This document shows positions 19,138 through 28,225 of a stretch of DNA of 64,000 nt, piece by piece. A program made the translations under genes and the position numbers. The notes beneath the pieces are model-generated. The model ran no database searches, was not told the origin of the DNA, and worked only from the letters and a program-made list of their open reading frames with translations. Source of the DNA: Rickettsiales bacterium (lineage in GTDB: Bacteria; Pseudomonadota; Alphaproteobacteria; G027485855). The number at the start of each line of letters is the position of its first letter. Position 1 is the first letter of the stretch. The stretch lies in the NCBI GenBank assembly GCA_027485855.1, contig JAIXQD010000033.1:124001-188000 (forward strand). The letters are read 5' to 3'.

Positions 19138-19518
19138 ATGTCACGTGCAACCAGCGCCCCCGCGCGTAAAGCTCGCCGTAAAAAACTACTTTCGCTCGCT
19201 AAGGGCTTTCGCGGTCGGGCAAAAAATAATTTCCGTATCGGCCTTGAGAAGGTCGAGAAGGCTCTGCAATATGTCTATCGCGATCGGCGCAACCGCAAGC
19301 GCGATATGCGCAGCCTGTGGATTGCCCGCATCAATGCCGGCGCCCGCCTCAATGGCATAACCTATGGTCGTTTAATCAACGGCCTGAAGCTGGCCAACAT
19401 CACGCTTGATCGTAAAGCGCTAGCCGAGCTTGCTGCCACCGAGCCTGCGGTGTTTACCTCGGTTGTTGAGCAAGCTAAAGCGGCCATTGCTAAAGCGGCA
19501 CCTGCCAAAGCAGCTTAA
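19138..19518 (+). CDS. rplT: 50S ribosomal protein L20
   Basis: 126-residue ribosomal protein needed early in 50S assembly. [20 protein letters not shown] and the [21 protein letters not shown] region are diagnostic (quoted in parts). A clear AAGGAG lies 8 bases before the ATG. The C-terminus has an Ala/Lys-rich extension. Ends before a strong terminator. Confidence 0.98.
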   Translation: MSRATSAPARKARRKKLLSLAKGFRGRAKNNFRIGLEKVEKALQYVYRDRRNRKRDMRSLWIARINAGARLNGITYGRLINGLKLANITLDRKALAELAATEPAVFTSVVEQAKAAIAKAAPAKAA

Positions 19519-19534
19519 TTATCGCTGATCATTC

Positions 19535-19568
19535 AACCCCGCTTTTGGCAACAAGAGCGGGGTTTTTT
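19535..19568 (+). terminator. Terminator of rpmI-rplT
   Basis: A 12 bp stem (19535-19546 with 19553-19564; aaccccgctttt against aagagcggggtt) followed by a T run. Confidence 0.92.
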
Positions 19569-19636
19569 ATGGCTTATTTTATGGCCAGCATCAGACGAAA
19601 TCGCTATGATGCGCCCTGTAAGCAAAAAGGCCACCC

Positions 19637-20707
19637 ATGACAGATTTTACCCAGCTCCAGCAAGCCCTCATGGCTGAGCTCGCCAGCATCACCGACCTTA
19701 CCGCACTCGAGGCGCTGCGCGTTGCAGCCTTAGGCAAAAAAGGGCAAATCACCGCGCTTATGCAAAACATGGCCAGCCTTGCGCCCGACGAGCGTAAAAC
19801 ACAAGGCGCTGCCATAAATGCCCTTAAAGAACAATTCACCGCTGCGCTTGAAGCCCATAAAGCCAAGCTTGAGCACAGCGAGCTTGAGGCACGGCTCGGG
19901 CGTGAGCATATCGATATCACCCTGCCCATAAGGCAAGAACGCGAAGGGCGCATTCACCCCATCAGCCAAACCATCGATGAAATTATCAGCATCTTTGGCG
20001 GCATGGGTTTTGTTTTAGCCGATGGCCCCGACATTGAAGATGACGAGCATAATTTCACCGCGCTTAATATTCCGCCCGCTCATCCAGCGCGGCAAATGCA
20101 CGACACCTTCTATCTGCCGCGTAGCGAAACACATGAGCAAGTGTTACGCACCCACACCAGCCCCGTGCAAATTCGCACTATGCGCGGGCAAAAGCCGCCT
20201 ATTCGGGTGATTATACCGGGGCGCACCTTCCGCTCTGACTATGACCAAACCCACACCCCGATGTTTCATCAGGTAGAGGCTCTGGTCATAGAGGAAAATA
20301 TTCATATGGGGCATTTGCGCGGCACCATTAACGAGTTTTTGCGCCAGTATTTTAACTTGGCCGAAGTGAAGTTGCGCTTCCGCCCCAGTCATTTTCCTTT
20401 TACCGAGCCCTCGGCTGAAGTTGATATCGGCTGTGACCGCAGCGGCAAAGAGCTTAAAATTGGCGCCGGCAATGATTGGCTAGAGATTCTCGGCTGCGGC
20501 ATGGTGCATCCTAAAGTTTTAGCCGCCTGCGGGCTTGACCCCACAACCCATCAGGGCTTTGCTTTGGGCATGGGCATTGAGCGCATCGCCATGCTTAAAT
20601 ATGGCATCCCTGATTTACGTACTTTTTTTGAATCCGACCTGCGCTGGCTGCGTCATTATGGCTTTAGCGCACTCGATATCCCCCACCCCAGCTTGCGGAG
20701 CGCGTAA
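19637..20707 (+). CDS. pheS: Phenylalanyl-tRNA synthetase alpha subunit
   Basis: Catalytic subunit of the alpha2-beta2 enzyme that charges tRNA-Phe. 356 residues with an N-terminal coiled-coil arm and class II motifs: [12 protein letters not shown], then [17 protein letters not shown] (motif 2), and [18 protein letters not shown] (motif 3). Its TAA is directly followed by the ATG of a phosphatase gene that separates it from pheT. Confidence 0.97.
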   Translation: MTDFTQLQQALMAELASITDLTALEALRVAALGKKGQITALMQNMASLAPDERKTQGAAINALKEQFTAALEAHKAKLEHSELEARLGREHIDITLPIRQEREGRIHPISQTIDEIISIFGGMGFVLADGPDIEDDEHNFTALNIPPAHPARQMHDTFYLPRSETHEQVLRTHTSPVQIRTMRGQKPPIRVIIPGRTFRSDYDQTHTPMFHQVEALVIEENIHMGHLRGTINEFLRQYFNLAEVKLRFRPSHFPFTEPSAEVDIGCDRSGKELKIGAGNDWLEILGCGMVHPKVLAACGLDPTTHQGFALGMGIERIAMLKYGIPDLRTFFESDLRWLRHYGFSALDIPHPSLRSA

Positions 20708-21457
20708 ATGACCAACACACAATCTCGGCCGCTGCGCGTTATCCTCGTTCGCCACGGCGAAAGCTTGGCCAATCTCAATTTCAGGCTTTATGCAGAAAAG
20801 CCCGACCATAAAATTGAGCTCTCGCCGCTCGGCCATGAGCAAGCCAAACAAGTGGGCCAGTTTCTGGCGCAATATCTCAAGCAAAACCCCGCCAAAAATA
20901 TACGCTTGTGGGTGAGCCCCTATGCGCGCACGCAGCAAACGGCCGCCCCCATTGCCAAAGCGCTCGAAGCGGCCGGCATTGCATTTAGCCGCCGCGATAA
21001 CCCGCTCTTGGTCGAAATGCAAATGGGTTTATTATCCGGCCTGCCCCGCGACCAATGGACACAATTTTATCCAGACGAGGCCGCACATTTTCAAAAACAA
21101 GTGCAAGCGCAAGGCTTGTTCTATGCCCGCCCGCCTTTAGGCGAGTCGCCGCTCGATGTACTCATGCGGCTTAAACCCGTTTTTGCCGATTTACATCGCC
21201 ATTATGCCGAGGACGACATCGACACCGTGATTATTGTAGGCCACGGCATGACGCACCGTGTGTTTATCAATCAATGGCTCAATGCGCCCTTGGCCGATTT
21301 TGAAGCAGATGATTATCTCAAAAATTGTCAGGCCAAAATGCTCAGCGGCGGCCGTGGCTTTGGCGCCAAGGATGAAGGCATTTTATTTACCCCAACAGCC
21401 TCAGCCCAGCCCAATCGCGGGCCCGAGCCACCCCATATTGTCAGCCCCAAACCATAA
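20708..21457 (+). CDS. Histidine phosphatase superfamily protein
   Basis: 249-residue phosphoglycerate mutase-like phosphatase. LVRHGESLAN at residues 13-22 has the catalytic RHG; SPYARTQQTA provides the second Arg, and IIVGHGMTHR the second catalytic His. The C-terminus is Pro rich. The substrate cannot be told. The start directly abuts the pheS stop and pheT follows after 9 bp, so it is embedded in the pheST operon. Confidence 0.88.
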   Translation: MTNTQSRPLRVILVRHGESLANLNFRLYAEKPDHKIELSPLGHEQAKQVGQFLAQYLKQNPAKNIRLWVSPYARTQQTAAPIAKALEAAGIAFSRRDNPLLVEMQMGLLSGLPRDQWTQFYPDEAAHFQKQVQAQGLFYARPPLGESPLDVLMRLKPVFADLHRHYAEDDIDTVIIVGHGMTHRVFINQWLNAPLADFEADDYLKNCQAKMLSGGRGFGAKDEGILFTPTASAQPNRGPEPPHIVSPKP

Positions 21458-21466
21458 AACGCCCCG

Positions 21467-23854
21467 ATGAAAATTGCTCTTTCCTGGCTTGCCCGCCACC
21501 TCGACCACCAAAGCTCGGTTACCGATCTAGCCGAGCGCCTCACCGCGCTGGGCCTTGAGGTTGAAGAGATAGACGACCCCGCCGCCCGCCTGAATGGTTT
21601 TATCGTGGCCGAGGTGTTGGCCGCAGAGCAACACCCCAATGCCGACCGCTTACGCGTTTGCACGGTGGCCGCTGGTGGCACAACGCCGCTGCAAGTGGTG
21701 TGTGGCGCACCCAATGCCCGCGCTGGCATAAAAGTTGTTTTAGCCCAGCCGGGTATGACCGTGCCGCAAAGTGGCGTCGTGCTTAAAAAATCGGCCATTC
21801 GTGGCGTTGAAAGCCAAGGCATGCTGTGCTCGGCAAAAGAGTTGCTTTTGGGCGAAGACCAAAGCGGCATTATCGAGCTGCCAAGCCATGCCGTTGTTGG
21901 TGCGCCAGCCATAAGCGCCCTTACCGCCAGCGACCCGCTTATAACCATCAACCTTACCCCCAATCGTGGTGATTGCGCCGGCCTATTAGGCATCGCCCGC
22001 GATCTTGCCGCGGCCAATATGGGCGCTTTAAAAACGCCAGCCACGCCCACCATCAAAGGCGCATTTGCTTGCCCCACCACCGTAACCCTCAACCCAGATT
22101 GCGGCTGCCCACATTTTGCGGTGCGGCTTATTCGGGGCGTAAAAAATGTGCCTTCGCCAGAGTGGCTGCAAAAAATTCTGCTGCGCATTGGCTTGCGGCC
22201 CATTTCGGCCTTGGTCGATATCACTAATTTTTTCTGCTTCGATCAGGCGCGGCCACTGCATGTGTTTGATGCCGATAAAATAAAAGGCCCACTGCGCCTC
22301 AGCACCAGCCTTGGCACCGAGACATTATCCGCACTGAATGGCAAAGATTATAATATCCCCGAGGGCGCTTGCATCATCAGCGATGATAGCGGCGTTATCA
22401 GCCTTGCTGGCATTGTCGGCGGCACCAGCACATCGGTCGATGAGCAAACGCAAAATGTTTTGCTCGAGGCCGCTTGGTTTACCCCCACACGCATTGCCGA
22501 TACTGCCCGCAAGCTGCAAATCCTCAGCGATGCGCGCTACCGCTTTGAGCGCGGCGTTGACCCCGCCAGCACGCTACCCGCGCTTGAGCAGGCCACACAA
22601 ATGATTATCGATATTTGTGGCGGCACGCCGAGCGATATTTTTGTAGCAGGCACAGCGCCAAACTTTAGCCGCACAATCAGCCTTAATCCACAGCGTTGCC
22701 AAACCTTGGCGGGCCTTGAGGTTAGCGCACAAGATCAAACCAGCATTCTCACTGCGCTGGGCTTTACTGTCAGCACACAAAATGGCCTGCTTCAGGTTCA
22801 GCCGCCCTCTTGGCGCATGGATATAGATGGCGATGCCGACCTCATCGAGGAAATTGTGCGGGTGCGCGGCCTCAATGCTATTCCCACAACGCCGCTACCA
22901 CGCATTTTGGGTGAGGTAAAACCCGCGCTCTCGCTTGTGCAGTTGCGTCAACAAAAAGCGCGGCGCATCTTGGCCAGCCGCGGCCTTTATGAGTGCGTCA
23001 CCTGGTCGTTTATGTCCTACCAAGCCGCCAGCCAATTTGCGCAAATTGCCCCAAGCTTGCGCTTGCTTAATCCCATCTCTACCGAGCTTGACACCATGCG
23101 CCCCAGCATCATCGGCAATTTGGCGCAAGCGGCCCAGCGCAATGCCGACCGTGGCTATGCCCATGCAGCATTATTTGAATTGGGCCCTATTTACGACAAC
23201 CCCAGCCCCAGCGGCCAAAGGCTGGTGGCAACATCCGTACGCCAAGGCGAGGCTAAAAGCCGTGAGTGGTATGCTGCCGCCCGCATGGTTGATGTGTTTG
23301 ATGCCAAAGCCGATGCGCTGGCGCTGCTCAACCAATTAGGAATAAATACCGATTCACTGCAAATCACCAACGATGCCCCGCACTATTACCACCCCGCCCG
23401 CGCCGGCAGCTTGCGGCAAGGGCAAAAAACACTGGCCATATTTGGCGAGCTGCACCCCAGCACATTAAAAGCGCTGAATGTGACCGGCCCCATGGTGGCT
23501 AGTGAGATATTCCTGGAAGCTCTACCACCCAGCAAAAGCCAAAATGCCCGCCCGCTGCTCCAGTTAGACTCACTACAGCCAGTGCAGCGTGATTTTGCTT
23601 TTGTGCTGCCCGCTAATGTGCCCGCCAGCAAACTCTTACAAGCCGCTAAAAATGCCGATAAGGCCCTCATCAAGCAGGTTGAGCTGTTCGATCTTTATGC
23701 GGGCAAGGGCCTGCCCGATGGCCATAAATCAATCGCCATCAGCATTACGGTGCAACCGCGTGAGCAACCGCTCACCGAGGCCGATTTACAAAAAATCTCT
23801 ACCACTGTCATAGAGGCTGTCCGTGCGGCAACGGACGCCCAATTGCGCAGCTAG
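21467..23854 (+). CDS. pheT: Phenylalanyl-tRNA synthetase beta subunit
   Basis: 795 residues. The N-terminal tRNA-binding (EMAP-type) domain is near 39-150 ([19 protein letters not shown]); then come the B3/B4 editing region, the class II-like core ([20 protein letters not shown]), and a C-terminal ferredoxin-like anticodon domain (RDFAFVLP...[15 protein letters not shown]). Normal length. Ends 31 bp before lepA. Confidence 0.97.
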   Translation: MKIALSWLARHLDHQSSVTDLAERLTALGLEVEEIDDPAARLNGFIVAEVLAAEQHPNADRLRVCTVAAGGTTPLQVVCGAPNARAGIKVVLAQPGMTVPQSGVVLKKSAIRGVESQGMLCSAKELLLGEDQSGIIELPSHAVVGAPAISALTASDPLITINLTPNRGDCAGLLGIARDLAAANMGALKTPATPTIKGAFACPTTVTLNPDCGCPHFAVRLIRGVKNVPSPEWLQKILLRIGLRPISALVDITNFFCFDQARPLHVFDADKIKGPLRLSTSLGTETLSALNGKDYNIPEGACIISDDSGVISLAGIVGGTSTSVDEQTQNVLLEAAWFTPTRIADTARKLQILSDARYRFERGVDPASTLPALEQATQMIIDICGGTPSDIFVAGTAPNFSRTISLNPQRCQTLAGLEVSAQDQTSILTALGFTVSTQNGLLQVQPPSWRMDIDGDADLIEEIVRVRGLNAIPTTPLPRILGEVKPALSLVQLRQQKARRILASRGLYECVTWSFMSYQAASQFAQIAPSLRLLNPISTELDTMRPSIIGNLAQAAQRNADRGYAHAALFELGPIYDNPSPSGQRLVATSVRQGEAKSREWYAAARMVDVFDAKADALALLNQLGINTDSLQITNDAPHYYHPARAGSLRQGQKTLAIFGELHPSTLKALNVTGPMVASEIFLEALPPSKSQNARPLLQLDSLQPVQRDFAFVLPANVPASKLLQAAKNADKALIKQVELFDLYAGKGLPDGHKSIAISITVQPREQPLTEADLQKISTTVIEAVRAATDAQLRS

Positions 23855-23885
23855 ACTTCACCCAGAAACGGACCATATCACCCCC

Positions 23886-25691
23886 ATGACCGAGCAAAAA
23901 TTTATCCGCAACTTTGCGATTATTGCCCATATTGATCATGGCAAATCAACCTTGGCCGACCGCCTGATTGAACGCTGCGGCGCGCTCGAAATGCGCGAAA
24001 TGCGCGAGCAAATCCTCGATAGTATGGATATTGAACGCGAACGCGGCATTACCATTAAAGCACAAACCGTGCGGCTGGCTTACAAAGCCAAAGATGGCCA
24101 AACCTATCAGCTGAATCTCATGGATACACCGGGTCACGTCGATTTTGCCTATGAAGTCAGCCGCAGCCTTGCGGCGTGCGAGGGCTCGCTTTTGGTTGTC
24201 GATGCCAGCCAAGGCGTTGAAGCACAAACGCTGGCCAATGTTTATCAAGCCATCAATAACGGCCACGAGATTGTGCCGGTGCTCAATAAGGTTGACCTGC
24301 CCGCCGCCGACCCCGACCGCGTGCGCCAACAAATTGAAGATGTGATTGGCATTGATGCCAGCCACGCTGTCGAGATTTCGGCTAAAACCGGCCTCAACAT
24401 CGATGGCGTGTTAGACGCGGTGGTAGAATATCTGCCACCGCCCAAGGGCGACCCCAAAGCGCCGCTTAAAGCTTTGCTGGTCGATAGCTGGTACGACCCC
24501 TACCTTGGCGTGGTGGTGCTGGTGCGTGTCGTCGATGGCACGCTCAAAGTTGGCCAAAAAATTAAGTTTATGGCGACGGGCGCTGTGCGCGAGGCCGACC
24601 GCGTCGGCTACTTCACGCCCAAAAAAATCCCCACGCCCGAGCTGAGCGCCGGGCAAATGGGCTACATCACCGCGGGCATTAAACAAATTGCCGACACCAA
24701 AGTGGGTGACACCATTACCGATGCACAAAAACCCGCGCTTGAGGCGCTTACGGGCTTTAAGCCCTCAGTGCCGGTGGTTTTTTGCGGCCTCTTTCCGGTT
24801 GATGCCAGCGCCTTTGAAGACCTGCGTGAAAGTTTGGGCAAACTGGCCCTCAACGACAGCAGCTTCCATTTTGAGCCTGAAAGCTCGGCCGCATTGGGCT
24901 TTGGCTTTCGCTGCGGCTTTTTAGGCTTGCTCCACCTTGAAATTATTCAAGAGCGGCTCACGCGTGAATTTAACCTCGACCTCATCACCACTGCGCCCTC
25001 GGTCGTTTATCATATTTACCTTACCGATGGCACCATGGTTGAGCTGCACAACCCCGCCGACATGCCCGACCCCGTGCGCATCGACCATATCGATGAGCCA
25101 TGGATACGCGCCACCATCTTTGTGCCTGATGAATATCTTGGCACTATTCTTAAACTTTGCACCGAGCGGCGCGGGCAGCAAATCGATCTCACTTATGCTG
25201 GCAGTCGGGCCATGCTGGTTTATCGTTTGCCGCTTAACGAAGTGGTGTTCGATTTTTACGATAGGCTAAAATCAGTTAGCCGTGGCTATGCCAGCTTCGA
25301 TTATGTCATCGATGAATACCGCACCGGCAATCTGGTCAAAATGAGCATTCTGGTCAATAACGAGCCGGTCGATGCTTTATCTTGCATTGTGCACCAAAGC
25401 GTGGCCGAAAAACGTGGCCGCGCCCTTTGCGAAAAACTTAAAGAGCTCATTCCGCGCCATATGTTCCAAATCCCCATTCAAGCCGCCCTTGGTGGCCGTG
25501 TCGTGGCGCGTGAAACCATATCGGCGCTGCGCAAAGACGTGACCGCCAAATGCTATGGCGGCGATATCTCGCGCAAACGCAAATTGCTTGATAAGCAAAA
25601 AGAGGGCAAAAAGAAAATGCGCGAATTTGGCAGCGTAGAAATACCGCAAAGCGCGTTTATCGCGGCACTTAAAATGGACGACCGCGACTAA
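23886..25691 (+). CDS. lepA: Elongation factor 4 (ribosomal back-translocase GTPase)
   Basis: Membrane-associated translational GTPase, 601 residues. G1 AHIDHGKST at about 13-21, G3 DTPGHVDF, G4 NKVDLP; the LepA-specific C-terminal domain ends [13 protein letters not shown]. The ATG at 23886 gives the usual N-terminus ([19 protein letters not shown]); a longer in-frame reading from 23823 overlaps pheT and is unlikely. Two further copies of the last 12 codons plus stop lie downstream. Confidence 0.97.
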   Translation: MTEQKFIRNFAIIAHIDHGKSTLADRLIERCGALEMREMREQILDSMDIERERGITIKAQTVRLAYKAKDGQTYQLNLMDTPGHVDFAYEVSRSLAACEGSLLVVDASQGVEAQTLANVYQAINNGHEIVPVLNKVDLPAADPDRVRQQIEDVIGIDASHAVEISAKTGLNIDGVLDAVVEYLPPPKGDPKAPLKALLVDSWYDPYLGVVVLVRVVDGTLKVGQKIKFMATGAVREADRVGYFTPKKIPTPELSAGQMGYITAGIKQIADTKVGDTITDAQKPALEALTGFKPSVPVVFCGLFPVDASAFEDLRESLGKLALNDSSFHFEPESSAALGFGFRCGFLGLLHLEIIQERLTREFNLDLITTAPSVVYHIYLTDGTMVELHNPADMPDPVRIDHIDEPWIRATIFVPDEYLGTILKLCTERRGQQIDLTYAGSRAMLVYRLPLNEVVFDFYDRLKSVSRGYASFDYVIDEYRTGNLVKMSILVNNEPVDALSCIVHQSVAEKRGRALCEKLKELIPRHMFQIPIQAALGGRVVARETISALRKDVTAKCYGGDISRKRKLLDKQKEGKKKMREFGSVEIPQSAFIAALKMDDRD

Positions 25692-25935
25692 CCGCGCTTT
25701 GCCATTTATTCTGCCGCTTTCAGCGGCGGGCGCATTTATCGCTGCCCTCAAAATGGACGACCGCGACTAACCGCGCTTTGCTTTGTATGCTGCCACTTAC
25801 AGCAAGATTTATTTTGCCGCCTTCGGTATACTTTAGTCTGCCGCCTTCGGCAGCGGCGCCTTTATCGCTGCCCTCAAAATGGACGACCGCGACTAACCGC
25901 GCTTTGCTTTGTATGGTGCTGCCTTCGGCAGCGAC
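25649..25935 (+). repeat. Three copies of the lepA 3' end with hairpins
   Basis: The true lepA end (stop at 25689-25691) is repeated at 25730-25790 (stop 25768-25770) and 25856-25916 (stop 25894-25896). All three encode [16 protein letters not shown], followed by ccgcgctttgc. Copies 2 and 3 match each other over more than 50 bp and differ from copy 1 only by synonymous third-position changes within those codons. Small GC hairpins (25711-25729, 25838-25853, 25918-25932) separate the copies. No complete gene lies in the region. Confidence 0.93.
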
Positions 25936-25950
25936 AAGGCAAAGCTCCGC

Positions 25951-26916
25951 CTAAGGCATGCGGGCAAATCTGGCAATTTCTGTTCGGTGTGGCTGATAGA
26001 CCTCGGCCTTGGGTGCCTCAACGCTACTCAGCACTGTGGGTTTGCCGCGCTCAATGCCAGCATCGGTACGGCGCGTTAAAACCCCGCGCTCGGCTTCCGT
26101 GCCAGCAAGCTGCTTCTGCGCCTCATCATAAACACTATATTTCAGGCCTTGTCCGGCCGCTAATGCCGCCGCCGATAAATTGGCCGCAGCTAAATAATTG
26201 CGCTCCGCCTCTCTCAAAAAAGGTAGACCATCAGCCATAATCATCTCGGCAACCATTTGCTGCGCACTCATGGGCCGCCCCTCGGCGCTTTGCCACAAAA
26301 CCCGACCCTGCCCCTGAGCATTCACCCCAATAAGGCGCCAATCGTCAAAAGTCTGCTCTAAGACCAGACCTTTGGCTATTTCAACGCCCATACGGTCGTA
26401 AGGTAAATCTTCCTCGCCCATTTTAATTGCTGTTTTATAGGTTTTATTCTCGGCCTTATAACCGGCAGCGCCTAGCTCGCGCAGCATGTCGTCTATCCCC
26501 ACCCCGCGCTGTTGCTCACGCACCTGCGCATAACTATTTAATGCCGCCAGCTTGCATTTTTGCAAAGTGCGCTGCGCGGCTCCCTCATTATAGCCAATAT
26601 GCTCGGTTGGCGTTTGCAAGTCGGCATCACGATAAACCTCGGCCACTCTTTGCAGATTTGTTTGCGTGTGGGTGCGCAAAGCGGCATCTAAGCGCTCGGC
26701 AAAATCTATTGCCTCTTCTGGCTTTAAACCTTCAATCTTGGTGCGTCCCTTGCCAGAGATTCGACCACCTAAATCTTTGGTGGCCAAGTTAACTTGCAAT
26801 GTGCCTGTGGCAACATCATAAATATATTCTGCCGCAGCCGATTTATCGTTCTCAGCATCAAAGCCCCAGCCAACGCTGCCAAATTTGCTTTTATCTTCTG
26901 TATTCATCCATTGCAT
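25951..26916 (-). CDS. Hypothetical protein, 321 residues
   Basis: Not recognised. Soluble and acidic to neutral, with no signal peptide or membrane helix. Residues 1-70 hold beta-type sequence (EYIYDVATGTLQVNLATKD), residues 70-150 look helical, residues 170-215 have alternating hydrophobics (VEIAKGLVLEQTFDDWRLIG), and residues 230-260 are Ala rich. The start is uncertain between ATG 26916 and ATG 26907; neither has a clear ribosome site. It points toward the lepA-end array and is divergent from the M48 lipoprotein gene over 94 AT-rich bases. Confidence 0.55.
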   Translation of the reverse strand: MQWMNTEDKSKFGSVGWGFDAENDKSAAAEYIYDVATGTLQVNLATKDLGGRISGKGRTKIEGLKPEEAIDFAERLDAALRTHTQTNLQRVAEVYRDADLQTPTEHIGYNEGAAQRTLQKCKLAALNSYAQVREQQRGVGIDDMLRELGAAGYKAENKTYKTAIKMGEEDLPYDRMGVEIAKGLVLEQTFDDWRLIGVNAQGQGRVLWQSAEGRPMSAQQMVAEMIMADGLPFLREAERNYLAAANLSAAALAAGQGLKYSVYDEAQKQLAGTEAERGVLTRRTDAGIERGKPTVLSSVEAPKAEVYQPHRTEIARFARMP

Positions 26917-27010
26917 AATTCTAAAATAACAAGGCAGAGTTGATTATTTTTTAATATTGGCAGTGTTTTTAATAAAATTGTTATAACCTCAGCCCAAATA
27001 TAGGCCATCC

Positions 27011-28096
27011 ATGCAACACCTTGCGCGTTATTCTGTGTTTGCCCTGCTCTGGCTCAGCGCTTGTGCGGGCGATATCACGCAAAGGCCACAGCTCGACCCC
27101 AGCGCCATTCATGCCGAGCGCGCCCTCCAAGAGCAAATGGTGCAAAACCAATCTTTACAGCCCGCTAAAGTCAAACGCGGCCCAAGGCCAAAGGGCGAGC
27201 ATGCTAGTTCAGAGGCGCGCTTATGGCGGGTGGGTTATCCGATCTTGCGCGCCAATGCCCAGCTTTGCCCCAAGCGCCATGCCGAACCGGGCTTTGCTTT
27301 AGCGCTCGATGCTCATGGCAATATGTATATTAGCATGGTGGTCGAGGCCAGCCCTGCGGGTGATGCGGGCCTGCCGGCTAACACACAGCTTGTTGCCGTA
27401 GATGACATGCCCGTGCCGGTTAATGGCCGGCAATTTCAAGCTTTTTTTGATTATCTCTTTCCACCATTGCCGCAAGAGCAAGACCAAGCGAGACCCATAA
27501 AACTCACGCTGGCCAATGGCAAAAATTATATGGTCGGGCGTGAGGCCGTCTGTAGTTATGATTTAGCCATCGACGAAAAAGCTAAAGCAATCAACGCCTA
27601 TGCCGACGGCAAAAAAATGCTATTCAGCAAAGCCATTTTGCGCTTTGCCGCTAATGACAACGAGCTGGCACTTATTATTGGCCACGAAATGGCGCATAAC
27701 GCCCTCGACCACATCAACAAAGGCCAAAAAAACCTGCTGGCAGGCGCTTTTGCTGGCATTTTAGGCGAGGCGGTTTTGTCGGGCATGGGTGTTAATGCCC
27801 AAGGCGAAGTCGCCAAGCTGGGCGCCAATATTGGTCAGCTCAGCTATAGCGTGCCCTTTGAGCAAGAGGCCGATTATGTCGGGCTCTATTTTGCCGCGCG
27901 CGCTGGTTATAATATCGATGATGTGGCGCAGTTTTGGCGGCGCATGGCGCTCGATAACCCCGATGCGATTTATACACGCACCACCCACCCCACCAGCCCC
28001 GAGCGCTTTGTCGCCCTTCAGCAAACCGCCGATGAAATTCGTTATAAGCGCAATATGGGGCTGGCCCTCGTGCCCGAGCTGAAACCTCAAAAATGA
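27011..28096 (+). CDS. M48 metallopeptidase lipoprotein with PDZ-like segment
   Basis: 361-residue lipoprotein peptidase. The signal peptide ends in lipobox LSAC (Cys 18), placing it in the envelope. Residues about 90-160 look PDZ-like (EASPAGDAGLPANTQLVAVDDM). The zinc motif HEMAH is at residues 225-229, with the third ligand in FEQEADYVG. The architecture resembles periplasmic M48 proteases such as BepA/LoiP, which act on outer-membrane protein quality control; BepA's TPR domain is absent. Stand-alone gene converging on the AAA+ gene through a shared hairpin. Confidence 0.9.
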   Translation: MQHLARYSVFALLWLSACAGDITQRPQLDPSAIHAERALQEQMVQNQSLQPAKVKRGPRPKGEHASSEARLWRVGYPILRANAQLCPKRHAEPGFALALDAHGNMYISMVVEASPAGDAGLPANTQLVAVDDMPVPVNGRQFQAFFDYLFPPLPQEQDQARPIKLTLANGKNYMVGREAVCSYDLAIDEKAKAINAYADGKKMLFSKAILRFAANDNELALIIGHEMAHNALDHINKGQKNLLAGAFAGILGEAVLSGMGVNAQGEVAKLGANIGQLSYSVPFEQEADYVGLYFAARAGYNIDDVAQFWRRMALDNPDAIYTRTTHPTSPERFVALQQTADEIRYKRNMGLALVPELKPQK

Positions 28097-28112
28097 AAAA
28101 AGCCAAAAAAAG

Positions 28113-28142
28113 AAAGCCGGAGAGTTTTTGCTCTCCGGCTTT
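28113..28142. terminator. Bidirectional terminator
   Basis: A 12 bp stem aaagccggagag (28113-28124) pairs with ctctccggcttt (28131-28142). The strong T tract is on the minus strand, a weaker one on plus. Shared by the M48 and AAA+ genes. Confidence 0.88.
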
Positions 28143-28150
28143 ATCAATAG

Positions 28151-28225
28151 CAAAAAAAACTTAGACCAAAAAAACTTGGGCCGAAAAAACTTGGGCCGAA
28201 AAAACTTGGGCCCAAAAACCTAGCC
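28151..28225. repeat. Five 15 bp tandem repeats spanning the AAA+ gene stop codon
   Basis: Five exact-length 15 bp units on the plus strand: 28151-28165, 28166-28180, 28181-28195, 28196-28210 and 28211-28225. The two central ones are identical (ccgaaaaaacttggg). The unit nearest the gene contains its TAG stop (28220-28222); in the others the equivalent codon reads AAG on the minus strand. Confidence 0.93.

Noticed and set aside
23823..23885. Longer lepA N-terminus
   Set aside because: Overlaps pheT and adds residues not found in LepA; ATG 23886 gives the conserved start.
25730..25916. Extra lepA copies as real truncated genes
   Set aside because: Only about 13 codons of the end are present in each, with no start or upstream lepA sequence; they are 3' end fragments.
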